Source: CBDCWO01 sp965223405 (GTDB taxonomy: Bacteria; Bacteroidota; Bacteroidia; Chitinophagales; Saprospiraceae). Taken from it: a DNA stretch of 64,000 nucleotides. Shown piece by piece: positions 36,947-45,462 of this stretch. The translations under genes were made by a program, and so were the position numbers. The stretch spans positions 5,084,001 to 5,148,000 of the forward strand of contig CBDCWO010000006.1 in NCBI GenBank assembly GCA_965223405.1, in the 5' to 3' direction. Position 1 is the stretch's first letter. Each line of letters begins with the position of its first letter. A model generated the notes under the pieces. The model had not been told where the DNA came from, did not search any database, and saw nothing but the letters and a program-made list of their open reading frames with translations.

Positions 36947-38122
36947 CTAATGCTCTTGAAATGGGGCCAGATTCTGTTTGAAATCTTTCACCTCATTATA
37001 ATTACCTTGAATAATTTCTACTCCGGTCGAGTTAATAAATAAAATACCCCTAAGGTCGGCGACCCGGGCGACATCGTTACAAAAATCCCAGCAAAGACCA
37101 TATTTAGGAGGAACAACTGTTTTACCGTTGCGATCTGCATACCCCCACAGATCTTCTTTCATAAAACAAGCTTTTTGTTCACTGAAATTATTGATTTGTT
37201 GAAATATGGGTTCGGTAATCGCTTCCCCTTTTTCATTCATCAAGCCAAACATGCGTCTGACTCTATAGATCCATCTGGATTCTCCAGCGTATCGTATATC
37301 ATCACAAGGTATGATAGGTTGCTCCTGCCCCTGGCTGTCCAGTCTGTACCATTTGGCGTCCTTCCTTACAAAGGCGATACCATAATGATAAGGGAGACTT
37401 GAGCCATACTTAAATTCTATAATGGTTTGATTTTGGGGATTGATGTAGCCATATTTTTTATTTTTCCTAGCTCTTATTAGTTCATTATGGTAGTCTCCAA
37501 TGATTTCATATTCGGGAGGAATGATCCAGTTGCCTAACGTATCGATAATCCCGTATTTGCCATTTTGCCTTACTTTGGCACTTTGTAGACCGAAGTCGGA
37601 AGCATATTCGAAGCCAAGAGGGATAATCAATTCTCCCTGAAGGTCAACATACCCGAAATAGTCTTGCCGTTTTACTTTCGCTCTTCGATAGTGAAAATTA
37701 TATGCTTCATCCCACTCGGCTTTGCCGATCTTATTTCCCTCAATATCTATGAAACCATATTTTCCACCAAACTCCCAGATTTTGGCGCGGTTTTCTTTAA
37801 ACAGCCACGCTCCCTTGTAGGTTGGTTCAATGATCCAGGTACCGTTCAGATTAATATATCCCCATTTTCCTTGATAATTTACTGCACATACTGCCTCAGA
37901 GAAGTAATCCACCTGGTCAAAAATGGGTTCGATCGCAACATTGCCCGCCTTATCTATGAATCCCCACTTATTTAGTACAGGTAAATAGTCTTCAAAGTAT
38001 ATTTCTTCATCCGTTAGGATCGGATCTTCAACCGTGTCCTGGTCATCCTGATCCTTTGACTCACAGCTACCCCAGATGAAAGCCAATAACACAAGCGAGG
38101 TCAATCCCGTTAATATTTTCAT
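36947..38122 (-). CDS. WG-repeat lipoprotein
   Basis: A 391-residue lipoprotein, signal ending LLAFIWGSC (Cys20). Eight or more WG (KWG) repeats of about 35-45 residues follow: NKWGFIDKAGNVAIEPIFDQV, GKWGYINLNGTWIIEPTY, GKYGFIDIEGN, DYFGYVDLQGELIIP, GKYGIIDTLGNWIIPPEY and so on (parts quoted). WG repeats make beta-rich solenoid or propeller surfaces. The exact function is unknown; surface protein binding is a guess. It stands alone, with an imperfect GCATTAG/CTAATGC hairpin around its stop codon at 36940-36958. Confidence 0.88.
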   Translation of the reverse strand: MKILTGLTSLVLLAFIWGSCESKDQDDQDTVEDPILTDEEIYFEDYLPVLNKWGFIDKAGNVAIEPIFDQVDYFSEAVCAVNYQGKWGYINLNGTWIIEPTYKGAWLFKENRAKIWEFGGKYGFIDIEGNKIGKAEWDEAYNFHYRRAKVKRQDYFGYVDLQGELIIPLGFEYASDFGLQSAKVRQNGKYGIIDTLGNWIIPPEYEIIGDYHNELIRARKNKKYGYINPQNQTIIEFKYGSSLPYHYGIAFVRKDAKWYRLDSQGQEQPIIPCDDIRYAGESRWIYRVRRMFGLMNEKGEAITEPIFQQINNFSEQKACFMKEDLWGYADRNGKTVVPPKYGLCWDFCNDVARVADLRGILFINSTGVEIIQGNYNEVKDFKQNLAPFQEH

Positions 38123-38384
38123 AATTGTTAACGATTAGTAGAACAAAGTTGAATATTTTAATCGTTTATGCAAATAACTTAAATAGTTAAATGATAGGAA
38201 CCAGTAATAGTATAAATTGGTTAATTACTCCGTCGCAATTTCTAAATTTGAGGATGACTCGAAGTGAGAAACGAGATTTCATGCTGTCCAATAAAATTGT
38301 GTTGGGGCTAATCAAAGAGCTGACCTGTAACCTATCCGTTGGCCAATTTCTTAATTTCTAAACAATAATTTAGTAAAATAGCAT

Positions 38385-38906
38385 ATGAGGTTATTAATAC
38401 TTTTTGGTTTAATTTTTCAACTTCAGTCCGGTTGGATAAAACTCTCCAGCAGTGAAGGAAAGTTTGTGGTTCTTTCGCCGGGTGAATTTATCCAGAAGAT
38501 CATTAAGACCGAGTCACCGGTAGGGGAGTTGGCTTATCACATTTTTATCCATCAATCTCAAGACAGCTCTACTCAGCTGTATATGATCAGTTATTGTGAT
38601 TATCCGGTTGAATTTAATATGGAAGACTCCGTTGAACTAAAAGAGGAGCTTTTTCAGGCTACCATTGATGAAGCCGTCCAAAGTGTTAGCGGGGAATTGC
38701 GTTATCAGACGGACGATGCCAGTTATCAGCATGCCGGCAAATTCTGGAGGATAGACTATACCTATCCTGGGGGTGAGGCGATGATTAAAACCAAGGCTTT
38801 CTTTTGGGGATCTCGTTATTATGCAGTTCAATTTGTTGGTCAGTTAGGTGCTTCAGATCAACATTTGGCTGATCGTTTTTTGAAGTCCTTTCATTTGAGC
38901 GAGTAA
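38385..38906 (+). CDS. Hypothetical exported protein
   Basis: A 173-residue protein with a short hydrophobic N-terminus (LLILFGLIFQLQS). The mature part resembles small PsbP-like/DUF-type domains in pattern (FVVLSPGEFIQKI, then AYHIFIHQS, GSRYYAVQFVGQLGA and ADRFLKSFHL at the C-terminus): a strand-rich core followed by a final helix. No catalytic motif. The IS1182-type remnant begins 22 bases behind its stop. Confidence 0.65.
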   Translation: MRLLILFGLIFQLQSGWIKLSSSEGKFVVLSPGEFIQKIIKTESPVGELAYHIFIHQSQDSSTQLYMISYCDYPVEFNMEDSVELKEELFQATIDEAVQSVSGELRYQTDDASYQHAGKFWRIDYTYPGGEAMIKTKAFFWGSRYYAVQFVGQLGASDQHLADRFLKSFHLSE

Positions 38907-38928
38907 AATATCAGGTTTTCTATTGTAC

Positions 38929-39363
38929 GAGTAACCCACTCCGAAAAGTAGCTTGAAGAATAGATATTACTTGAATGCATTTAGTATATTTATAATATGT
39001 TTAGAACGAGCAAAAAGTCAAAAGTGCCAGATTTATTTGAAGGGAATATACAGGACTTGGGATAGAGGTTTAGCGAATTTTTAGCTAAAAATGCCATAAA
39101 ATTTTTACCGGAAAGTGATACATGGAATAGATGAAGAAATTTTCATCCAGTATATTCGATTGACCAAGGTCGAACCAAAGCACCCATACGTCTTTTGGTG
39201 AGCATGATTATATTGAAGGAAGGGCATCATGGACAGATGAACAGTTGTGTTAGATCTGTCGGTATTATATGACAGTGATGAGGTTCTTAGGCTTCCCACT
39301 ATAGACGTTGAAGTTCCAGTAGCAAGTACCTGTTATGATTTTATATCAAACATTAGTAAGTAA
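38929..39363 (+). pseudogene. IS1182-family remnant (left end and transposase N-terminus)
   Basis: Begins GAGTAACCCACTCCGAAAAGT (one base over the family repeat with a small insertion), then ATG 38997 with FRTSKKSKVPDLFEG. Further on, in changing frames, are segments such as GIDEEIFIQYIRLTKVEPKHPY, WTDEQL, YYMTVMRFLGF and CYDFISNISK, which match the N-terminal region of the two complete transposases. Stops and frame changes are numerous and the rest is gone, so this is the oldest of the three IS1182-type copies. Confidence 0.75.
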
Positions 39364-39364
39364 A

Positions 39365-39515
39365 GTCGCGTTAGCGACGACAGAGTGTAGCCAGGTTTGT
39401 AAGAACCTAGAAACCCGACAAGATTGTCAGTTGAACTCCATCGGAGCGATAGACCTTGAAACACCATTTCGGATTGACTTGGTGGAATGACACGATCGGA
39501 ATGGCCTTAAAATAG
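39365..39515 (+). other. Hairpin-rich segment, possible ncRNA or mobile-element piece
   Basis: No gene. Consecutive hairpins: GTCGC-GTTA-GCGAC (39365-39378), AGGTT/AACCT (39393-39408), a CTCC/GGAG pair near 39437-39448, and CACCA/TGGTG near 39463-39485. They are followed directly by a terminator. Base composition is higher in GC than the surroundings. It could be a small RNA with its own terminator or the end of a MITE-like element. Confidence 0.4.
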
Positions 39516-39548
39516 AAAAACAGGACTGTACGAAACAATCCTGTTTTT
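39516..39548. terminator. Rho-independent terminator, works in both directions
   Basis: Ten-bp perfect stem AAAAACAGGA (39516-39525) and TCCTGTTTTT (39539-39548), with a 13-base loop. There are T residues on the right (CTTGTTTTT follows) and A residues on the left, so it can end transcripts from either strand. No clear gene is upstream on either side. Confidence 0.75.
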
Positions 39549-39556
39549 CTTGTTTT

Positions 39557-40170
39557 TGCGGCTTTTTTACTCGACCATTACCTCCCTTTCGGAAGAACAA
39601 GAAGAGCATGTCCCCCACAAATAGCAGGCTAATGCTCGACGCCCGCTTTGGCATTGCCTACTTAGGTTCTCTAATGATTATCAGTGAACCTTTTCTGTTT
39701 TTGAGACGGTTAAACCCTTATAATTTACAACTACGGACTTCTGCAGAACAGAAGAACTTCCCAAAACCAATGATCTTGGTCGGGCGCAATCGAAATGAGA
39801 AAGTTGCAAATTAGGCATTAACCAAAAAGTACAGAACTTTTTATTTATTCCGATTGTCTTACTAAAATAATATTAGTCCCACGAAATGTCAAGCAAAATA
39901 TATAATATTATATATATATAATTTATTGTTATGTGCAAGCTATTGGTATTAAGATTATATTAAAATAATAAATATGTGAATTCCTGCTTTCAAATACCAA
40001 TATCCATAATACAATGTTGAACCAATTTTGGATTTGCAACCTTATTTTGGTGTAATGTTAATTCTTAAGATTAAGTAATTTTATTTGCCCATTAATGCAT
40101 AATATTTATTGTGCGTTCGTAATACCTTCTCATTCCATTATTAACTCTTATTTCCTGGATTTTCTGGGTC
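39557..40170. other. Intergenic region without a supported gene
   Basis: Its second half is extremely AT-rich (for example an ATATATAT run near 39900-39925). Short open frames on both strands around 39430-39810 have no recognisable content. The region separates the IS remnants from the decarboxylase gene. Confidence 0.5.
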
Positions 40171-41622
40171 CTATGTTTGATTTGCGTACTCCAACTTGGA
40201 TAACAAAGATTTCAATAATTCCAATAAATAATCTACGTGGTGTTTGTGGGTTCTGAAGCAAACAATGGCAACTCTTAGCCAGAAAACAGAATCGATTGTA
40301 GTACTGGAAATAAATACATTACCATTTTCATGTACTTTCTTAATCAGCTTCTGATTTAATATATTGGTTTTCTCACCTTTTCCCCATCTGAAAATAGCAA
40401 TTGACAATTTGGGCTTGGGGCCTATTTCAAACCCTGCTTCTTTGATATGGTGAACAAAGTAATTGCACAATAACATTTTCTCCCTTAAAGCGGCCTTGAA
40501 AGGTTCTATACCAATGACATGAAGAGGTAACCACATCCTCATGCCGCGAAAGTGCTTAGTCAGTTCCGGAGATAAATCCGCCGGACTAAGTTCTTCTTTG
40601 TCAAAGTCTGCATCTTGCATGTATGCAGCGGTGTACCGATGTGAGGAGTATAACGAATGGGTATCTCTCACAATGACGGCACCTATGCCATAGGGTAAAA
40701 AGAAGGACTTATGCGGATCAATTACAATGGAATCAGCCAGGTGAATTCCATCAAGAATTGGTTTGGTTTCTGGTAATAATTTAAAAAAACCTCCATAAGC
40801 GGCATCAATATGAAACCACATTTTATACCGCGCTGCAATCGTGTGTATTTGAAATAGGGGATCGATGGCTCCGGTATCGGTTGTTCCGGCGGATGCACAC
40901 ACTAAGAAGGGGCGGAATCCAACCTCAATATCCCGTTCAATTTGGCTTATCAGCGCCGTGGTATCCATGGAATATTCCTCATTGGTTGGAATATTCCTGA
41001 CTGGACATTCTCGAAGTCCGGCAATACGAATCGCTTTGCTTACACAATGATGGAGGTAGTCGGTCAAATAAATCACAGATTGGCGAACATTGTCCGCACA
41101 TATACCGAATGCATCTCTGGCGGATACCATTGCAGTTAAGGTGGCTACCGATCCACCTGATGCAAGATTTCCTGAACTCGAAGCGGGCATTCCCAGAAAA
41201 TTCGCCATCCATCGGATCAGGTAATTTTCCATCCTGACAGCCCCCGGATTGGCAAAATAGATGCCAGCATATCGGTTAGTGATTGCGGCCATCAAGTCCC
41301 CTAACGCAGAAATTAAGATTCCACCTCCGGGTACATAACCCATATGGCCTCCATGGGCCGGATTAATACCGGTTTGATCTACGTCTTTAGCGATAGTATC
41401 AATCAACTCCTCGATTGGATATCCATTGGATGATACCGTAAATTTTTTCAAGTGTTGACCTTGATTGTCGTGGCTGTAATACGTAGGACTTGAATCGAGG
41501 GTTTGAATAAAATGCTGACAATAATTCCAAACTTTTTCGTGCATTCCTTCAATGTCCAGCTGGGGCCACTCCAATTTTCTGGCCGATTTTTCACACTCTT
41601 CAATTTTACTTTCAATATTCAT
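40171..41622 (-). CDS. PLP-dependent group II decarboxylase
   Basis: A 483-residue pyridoxal-phosphate decarboxylase of the aromatic-L-amino-acid / glutamate type. PLP lysine Lys305 in DPHKSFFLPYG; HIDAAYGGFFKLL contains the PLP-stacking/aspartate region; the N-terminal HGGHMGYVPGGG and SSGNLASGGSVAT match the substrate and phosphate regions. Length fits. Substrate cannot be fixed from sequence; amino-acid decarboxylation to an amine is the family role. Its promoter region lies 200 bases from the divergent coaD gene. Confidence 0.9.
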   Translation of the reverse strand: MNIESKIEECEKSARKLEWPQLDIEGMHEKVWNYCQHFIQTLDSSPTYYSHDNQGQHLKKFTVSSNGYPIEELIDTIAKDVDQTGINPAHGGHMGYVPGGGILISALGDLMAAITNRYAGIYFANPGAVRMENYLIRWMANFLGMPASSSGNLASGGSVATLTAMVSARDAFGICADNVRQSVIYLTDYLHHCVSKAIRIAGLRECPVRNIPTNEEYSMDTTALISQIERDIEVGFRPFLVCASAGTTDTGAIDPLFQIHTIAARYKMWFHIDAAYGGFFKLLPETKPILDGIHLADSIVIDPHKSFFLPYGIGAVIVRDTHSLYSSHRYTAAYMQDADFDKEELSPADLSPELTKHFRGMRMWLPLHVIGIEPFKAALREKMLLCNYFVHHIKEAGFEIGPKPKLSIAIFRWGKGEKTNILNQKLIKKVHENGNVFISSTTIDSVFWLRVAIVCFRTHKHHVDYLLELLKSLLSKLEYANQT

Positions 41623-41824
41623 ACATGAAATTAAGCCGATAAAATTAAAAAAATATTAGTTCCACAAAATGACAATCAATACGATCGAATCAAATGTTGA
41701 ACCAGGACTACGGATTTGGAGTTCGAACAGTTATTCAGCTGTTCGACAATATATGGAAGACTTGGTCTGATAAGGTGTAATGGTTTCAAAAATTTCCGTT
41801 TCTTTGCTATGCCAAAATTTAGAA

Positions 41825-42280
41825 ATGAAAATAGCTGTGTTTCCGGGATCATTTGATCCAATTACCAAGGGTCATGTGGACCTTGTAAGAAGGGCATTAC
41901 CGATTTTTGATCAGATTGTGGTTGCGGTAGGTGAGAATACTCAGAAAAAAACCCTTTTTGATCTGGATCAAAGAATGAAATGGTTGCGCAATGTGTTTGC
42001 CCAAGAGCAAAAAGTGGTTTTGGACCATTTCGAAGGATTGACGGTTGATTTTTGCAAAAAGATCCATGCCCGATATTTATTGAGGGGGTTGCGTAATGCA
42101 TCGGATTTTGATTACGAGAAGACTATTTCACAGTTAAATCATATTATTGGAGATCGCTTGGAAACTGTTTTTTTAATCAGTAGGCCAGAGTATTCACATA
42201 TAAGTTCAACAATAGTAAAAGAAATTATTAAAGGAGGAGGTGATGCAAGTCCATTTTTGCCGCCTGAAATTAAAATTTAA
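41825..42280 (+). CDS. coaD: Phosphopantetheine adenylyltransferase
   Basis: A 151-residue enzyme of coenzyme A synthesis: ATP plus 4'-phosphopantetheine gives dephospho-CoA. The nucleotidyltransferase signature GSFDPITKGHVD is at the N-terminus; RYLLRGLRNASDFDYE is the substrate-binding region and SSTIVKE the ISS motif near the C-terminus. ATG 41825 is chosen because the 15 upstream codons are not conserved. The P5C dehydrogenase gene follows after 26 bases. Confidence 0.95.
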   Translation: MKIAVFPGSFDPITKGHVDLVRRALPIFDQIVVAVGENTQKKTLFDLDQRMKWLRNVFAQEQKVVLDHFEGLTVDFCKKIHARYLLRGLRNASDFDYEKTISQLNHIIGDRLETVFLISRPEYSHISSTIVKEIIKGGGDASPFLPPEIKI

Positions 42281-42306
42281 TCCCATTCGTTAAAAATCTC
42301 ATTATT

Positions 42307-43935
42307 ATGTCAAACGCCATTTACACCCTTCCCACAGCTAAAAATGAAAAAATACTAGATTATGCTCCGGGTTCTCCGGAAAGAGCTTCCTTAGAAGCAA
42401 AAATCAAAGATTTGAAATCAGAACACCAGGAGATATTGATGACTATCGGTGGTAATAAGGTGCGCACTGATCATCGGGTGGATATCCATCCCCCTCATGA
42501 ATTAAGTCATACTTTGGGCCACTTTTACAAAGGGACTACCACCCATGTGAAACAAGCTATTGATGCTGCTTTGTCTGCCAAAGCGAGTTGGGAAAACATG
42601 GCATGGCATGATCGGGCAGCGATTTTTTTAAAAGCAGCTGACTTGTTGGCTGGGCCCTACCGGGATAAAATGAATGCTGCAACGATGTTGTGTCAATCGA
42701 AAAATGTATTCCAGGCAGAGATCGATTGTGTAGCCGAGTTGGTTGACTTTTATCGGTTTAATGTTGAATATATGCAACAGATCTATAAAATTCAACCTGA
42801 CTCTGCGCCTGGAATTTGGAACCGTTTGGAATACCGCGCGCTCGAGGGTTTCGTTTTTGCTCTTACTCCGTTCAATTTTACCTCGATAGCTGGAAATTTA
42901 CCGGCTGCGCCGGCATTGATGGGTAATACCATCGTATGGAAGCCTGCGGAATCTCAAATCTATTCCGCTGCAGTAATTATGGAGATATTAGAGGCGGCAG
43001 GATTACCTCCAGGTGTAATCAACTTGGTTTTTGTCAGTGGTCCAGATGCTGGTGAAGTCATATTTAGTCATCCTGAATTTGCAGGGATCCATTTTACCGG
43101 TAGTACCGGTGTGTTTCAAACTATCTGGAAGGCAATCGGAGATCATATAAGTGTTTATAAATCCTATCCCAGAATCGTTGGAGAAACAGGAGGGAAGGAT
43201 TTTGTCATTGCTCATCCATCAGCTAATGCCGTTGAGGTGGCAACCGCTTTGGCGCGAGGAGCATTTGAATTTCAGGGACAAAAATGTTCAGCTGCAAGTA
43301 GGGCGTATATACCTGAAAGCCTGTGGGATGAGACAAAATCACAGCTGGTTAAAGACATTAGTTCCTTTAAAATGGGATCTCCAGAAGATTTTTCAAACTT
43401 CATCAATGCGGTAATTGATAAAAAAGCATTTGATAAACTTTCAAAATATATTGATGAAGCTAAATCAAGCGATGGAGTGGAATTAATCGCTGGCGGAGGC
43501 CATGATGATTCCCGAGGATATTTTATCGAACCTACTGTATTTCGTGTTGACGATCCCAAGTATGTAACCATGTGTGAAGAATTATTTGGACCGGTATTGA
43601 CCATTTATGTTTATCCTGATGACCAGTGGATCGATACCTTACATTTGGTTAATACAACTTCTCCCTACGCGCTTACGGGAGCCGTGTTCAGTAAAGACCG
43701 AAATACAATCAATGAAGCGGATCGGATCCTTAAGCATGCAGCCGGTAATTATTATATAAATGACAAACCGACCGGAGCGGTAGTAGGACAACAACCCTTC
43801 GGAGGTGGAAGAGCCTCAGGGACTAATGATAAAGCCGGATCAATTCTGAATTTGTTCAGATGGATTTCACCTCGAACCGTAAAAGAAAATTTTGTTCCTC
43901 CTTCGGATTATCGATATCCATTTATGGGAGAATAA
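42307..43935 (+). CDS. pruA: 1-pyrroline-5-carboxylate dehydrogenase
   Basis: A 542-residue aldehyde dehydrogenase-superfamily enzyme that oxidises glutamate semialdehyde (from pyrroline-5-carboxylate) to glutamate in proline breakdown. Catalytic Glu293 (VGETGGKDF) and Cys327 (GQKCSAASRAY) are present, with NAD-binding patterns FTGSTGVFQ and TPFNFTSIAGN. The eukaryote-like form (KxxPRIVGETGGKDF) is typical of Bacteroidota P5CDH. It ends 8 bases before the convergent rhomboid gene. No proline dehydrogenase is in the window. Confidence 0.94.
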   Translation: MSNAIYTLPTAKNEKILDYAPGSPERASLEAKIKDLKSEHQEILMTIGGNKVRTDHRVDIHPPHELSHTLGHFYKGTTTHVKQAIDAALSAKASWENMAWHDRAAIFLKAADLLAGPYRDKMNAATMLCQSKNVFQAEIDCVAELVDFYRFNVEYMQQIYKIQPDSAPGIWNRLEYRALEGFVFALTPFNFTSIAGNLPAAPALMGNTIVWKPAESQIYSAAVIMEILEAAGLPPGVINLVFVSGPDAGEVIFSHPEFAGIHFTGSTGVFQTIWKAIGDHISVYKSYPRIVGETGGKDFVIAHPSANAVEVATALARGAFEFQGQKCSAASRAYIPESLWDETKSQLVKDISSFKMGSPEDFSNFINAVIDKKAFDKLSKYIDEAKSSDGVELIAGGGHDDSRGYFIEPTVFRVDDPKYVTMCEELFGPVLTIYVYPDDQWIDTLHLVNTTSPYALTGAVFSKDRNTINEADRILKHAAGNYYINDKPTGAVVGQQPFGGGRASGTNDKAGSILNLFRWISPRTVKENFVPPSDYRYPFMGE

Positions 43936-43943
43936 ATTGGCGA

Positions 43944-44579
43944 TTAAAATCCGGGCATGGTGGGACCGGCAATGAGCTGATTCCAAAATATGAGCAATAC
44001 AGAAGGTTTTAGCAAAATGGTCATTAACAATCCGGCTAAGGCTCCATATAGATGGCCTTCATGGTCGATGTAGGGCATGATGTTTCTCCGTTTGGCGTAA
44101 AATGAAAAATAGACATATCCGATGGCAAAAACAATAGCCGGAATGGGGATCACAAAAAATAAGTAAAGCCAGCTCCAGGGATAAAAAAGAATAAAAGCAA
44201 AGACCACACCTGAGATCGCTCCTGAAGCCCCGACACTGGAGAATCCGGGATTATCTTTGTGCTTGGCATATGTAGCCGCATCGGCCAGAATCATGGATAT
44301 AAAATAGATCAAAATAAAGTTGACCTTGCCTTTTACGGGACCGAAAAACGCATCAAACGTTTGTTCCATGGCATCACCAAAAAAATAGAGAACCAGTAAG
44401 TTGACTAAAAGATGTGTATAATCTCCATGGACAAATCCACTCGTTATCCATCGATAATAAGATTGATCGCGGCTTTCAAGGTATGGCTTGTGGGCAAATT
44501 TGTTAAACAGTTCCGTATTTTGAAAGCATCCGTAAGATATCAATCCGGTAATAATTATTATTATAATGGATATGGACAT
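43944..44579 (-). CDS. Rhomboid-family intramembrane serine protease
   Basis: A 211-residue, six-helix protein. Catalytic Ser119 is in SSVGASGAISG and His176 in DHEGHLYGALAG, with the helix-1 pattern GDYTHLLVNLLVLYFFG supplying the HxxxN oxyanion region. It should cut transmembrane substrates within the inner membrane. ATG 44579 is chosen; the upstream frame to 44606 adds only nine residues. It converges with pruA and follows the NAGPA-like gene by 55 bases on the same strand. Confidence 0.92.
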   Translation of the reverse strand: MSISIIIIIITGLISYGCFQNTELFNKFAHKPYLESRDQSYYRWITSGFVHGDYTHLLVNLLVLYFFGDAMEQTFDAFFGPVKGKVNFILIYFISMILADAATYAKHKDNPGFSSVGASGAISGVVFAFILFYPWSWLYLFFVIPIPAIVFAIGYVYFSFYAKRRNIMPYIDHEGHLYGALAGLLMTILLKPSVLLIFWNQLIAGPTMPGF

Positions 44580-44634
44580 AGTCAACTTTTCAAGGTAAGG
44601 TATCAATTAAATTCTAAAATGAGAATTTACTCAC

Positions 44635-45459
44635 CTATTTGTCACTTGCTTCCTTGAGTAATATGCAGTTTGCAACCGGCCTTTCACCATCATGATCGTA
44701 CTTACGATTATCAGAAGGATAATTGACTACACCATTGGAGAATTCATTTTTTACCCAAAGGGTGGTAGATCCCCCTCCATCCAGGTTTATGGCTACGTAG
44801 CAACCCAGGCCGTGTAGATAGGCCGCTAATTCTGGAATACTCATTCCATGAGCCTGTGATGAGCGACCATCAACGGTAATCAATAAAACCTTCTGATCCA
44901 AGGTCAATCCAATTGCGGATCGAGGATGTCGATTTCGGTTGAACTTGTCTACTTTGAATAATTGTATCCGGTGATTCTCAATAAGATAAGGTCCTGATGC
45001 TAATACATCGACTACGTCTTCCATCAGAGCCCAACCGTTGCAGGGTCGTTCTTTGATATAAAGAGCTCCATTTTCGTCAATACATAATGCCGCATTGTCC
45101 ACATAGCCCTTTTGGGGTTCGTTGGTTTTAACCTTGCCACCCTCTTGCATAAACACTACCGATCCCCCCTTTCTCATATCGAAAAAGGATCCGTTGATAG
45201 CGGCAAAGGCTTGATGGTTTTGGGCAAATACACTGGTAGGAATCAGGGTAGAATCAGCATGAGCCAAATCAAACGAAACTTCACTGTGCTTTAAATCAAC
45301 TTCAATGATATTAATACTTTGCTTGGAATTGTAAAGGGTATCGGTGGTCATATAATGCCAGATTACACCGGGTTTGACCATCGTTTGTTGATGCATGTTT
45401 TGGGTCCAACAGAAAAATCTGGCAATCAGAAAAATTAGTAGAAGTAAAGTTTTTTGCAT
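44635..45459 (-). CDS. Secreted NAGPA-type phosphodiester glycosidase domain protein
   Basis: A 274-residue exported protein (signal 1-19, ending RFFCWTQ). The NAGPA (DUF2233) domain shows VDLKHSEVSF, FAQNHQAFAAINGSFFDM, LLITVDGRSSQAHGMSIPELAAYLHGLGCYVAINLDGGGSTTL (parts quoted: DGRSSQAHGMS, NLDGGGSTTL). The family includes the uncovering enzyme of mannose-6-phosphate and bacterial exopolysaccharide proteins. Substrate here unknown; a surface polysaccharide is likely. The M28 gene ends 3 bases before this gene starts, so they form an operon. Confidence 0.88.
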   Translation of the reverse strand: MQKTLLLLIFLIARFFCWTQNMHQQTMVKPGVIWHYMTTDTLYNSKQSINIIEVDLKHSEVSFDLAHADSTLIPTSVFAQNHQAFAAINGSFFDMRKGGSVVFMQEGGKVKTNEPQKGYVDNAALCIDENGALYIKERPCNGWALMEDVVDVLASGPYLIENHRIQLFKVDKFNRNRHPRSAIGLTLDQKVLLITVDGRSSQAHGMSIPELAAYLHGLGCYVAINLDGGGSTTLWVKNEFSNGVVNYPSDNRKYDHDGERPVANCILLKEASDK

Positions 45460-45462
45460 AGG

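Noticed and set aside
39427..39654. 75-codon minus-strand frame through the terminator region
   Set aside because: It crosses a strong terminator hairpin and shows no recognisable domain.
39900..39925. ATATATAT run as a replication origin or CRISPR leader
   Set aside because: Simple low-complexity sequence; no DnaA boxes, repeats or spacers were seen.
41676..41861. Minus-strand frame overlapping the coaD start
   Set aside because: It lies opposite the conserved coaD N-terminus and has no domain of its own.
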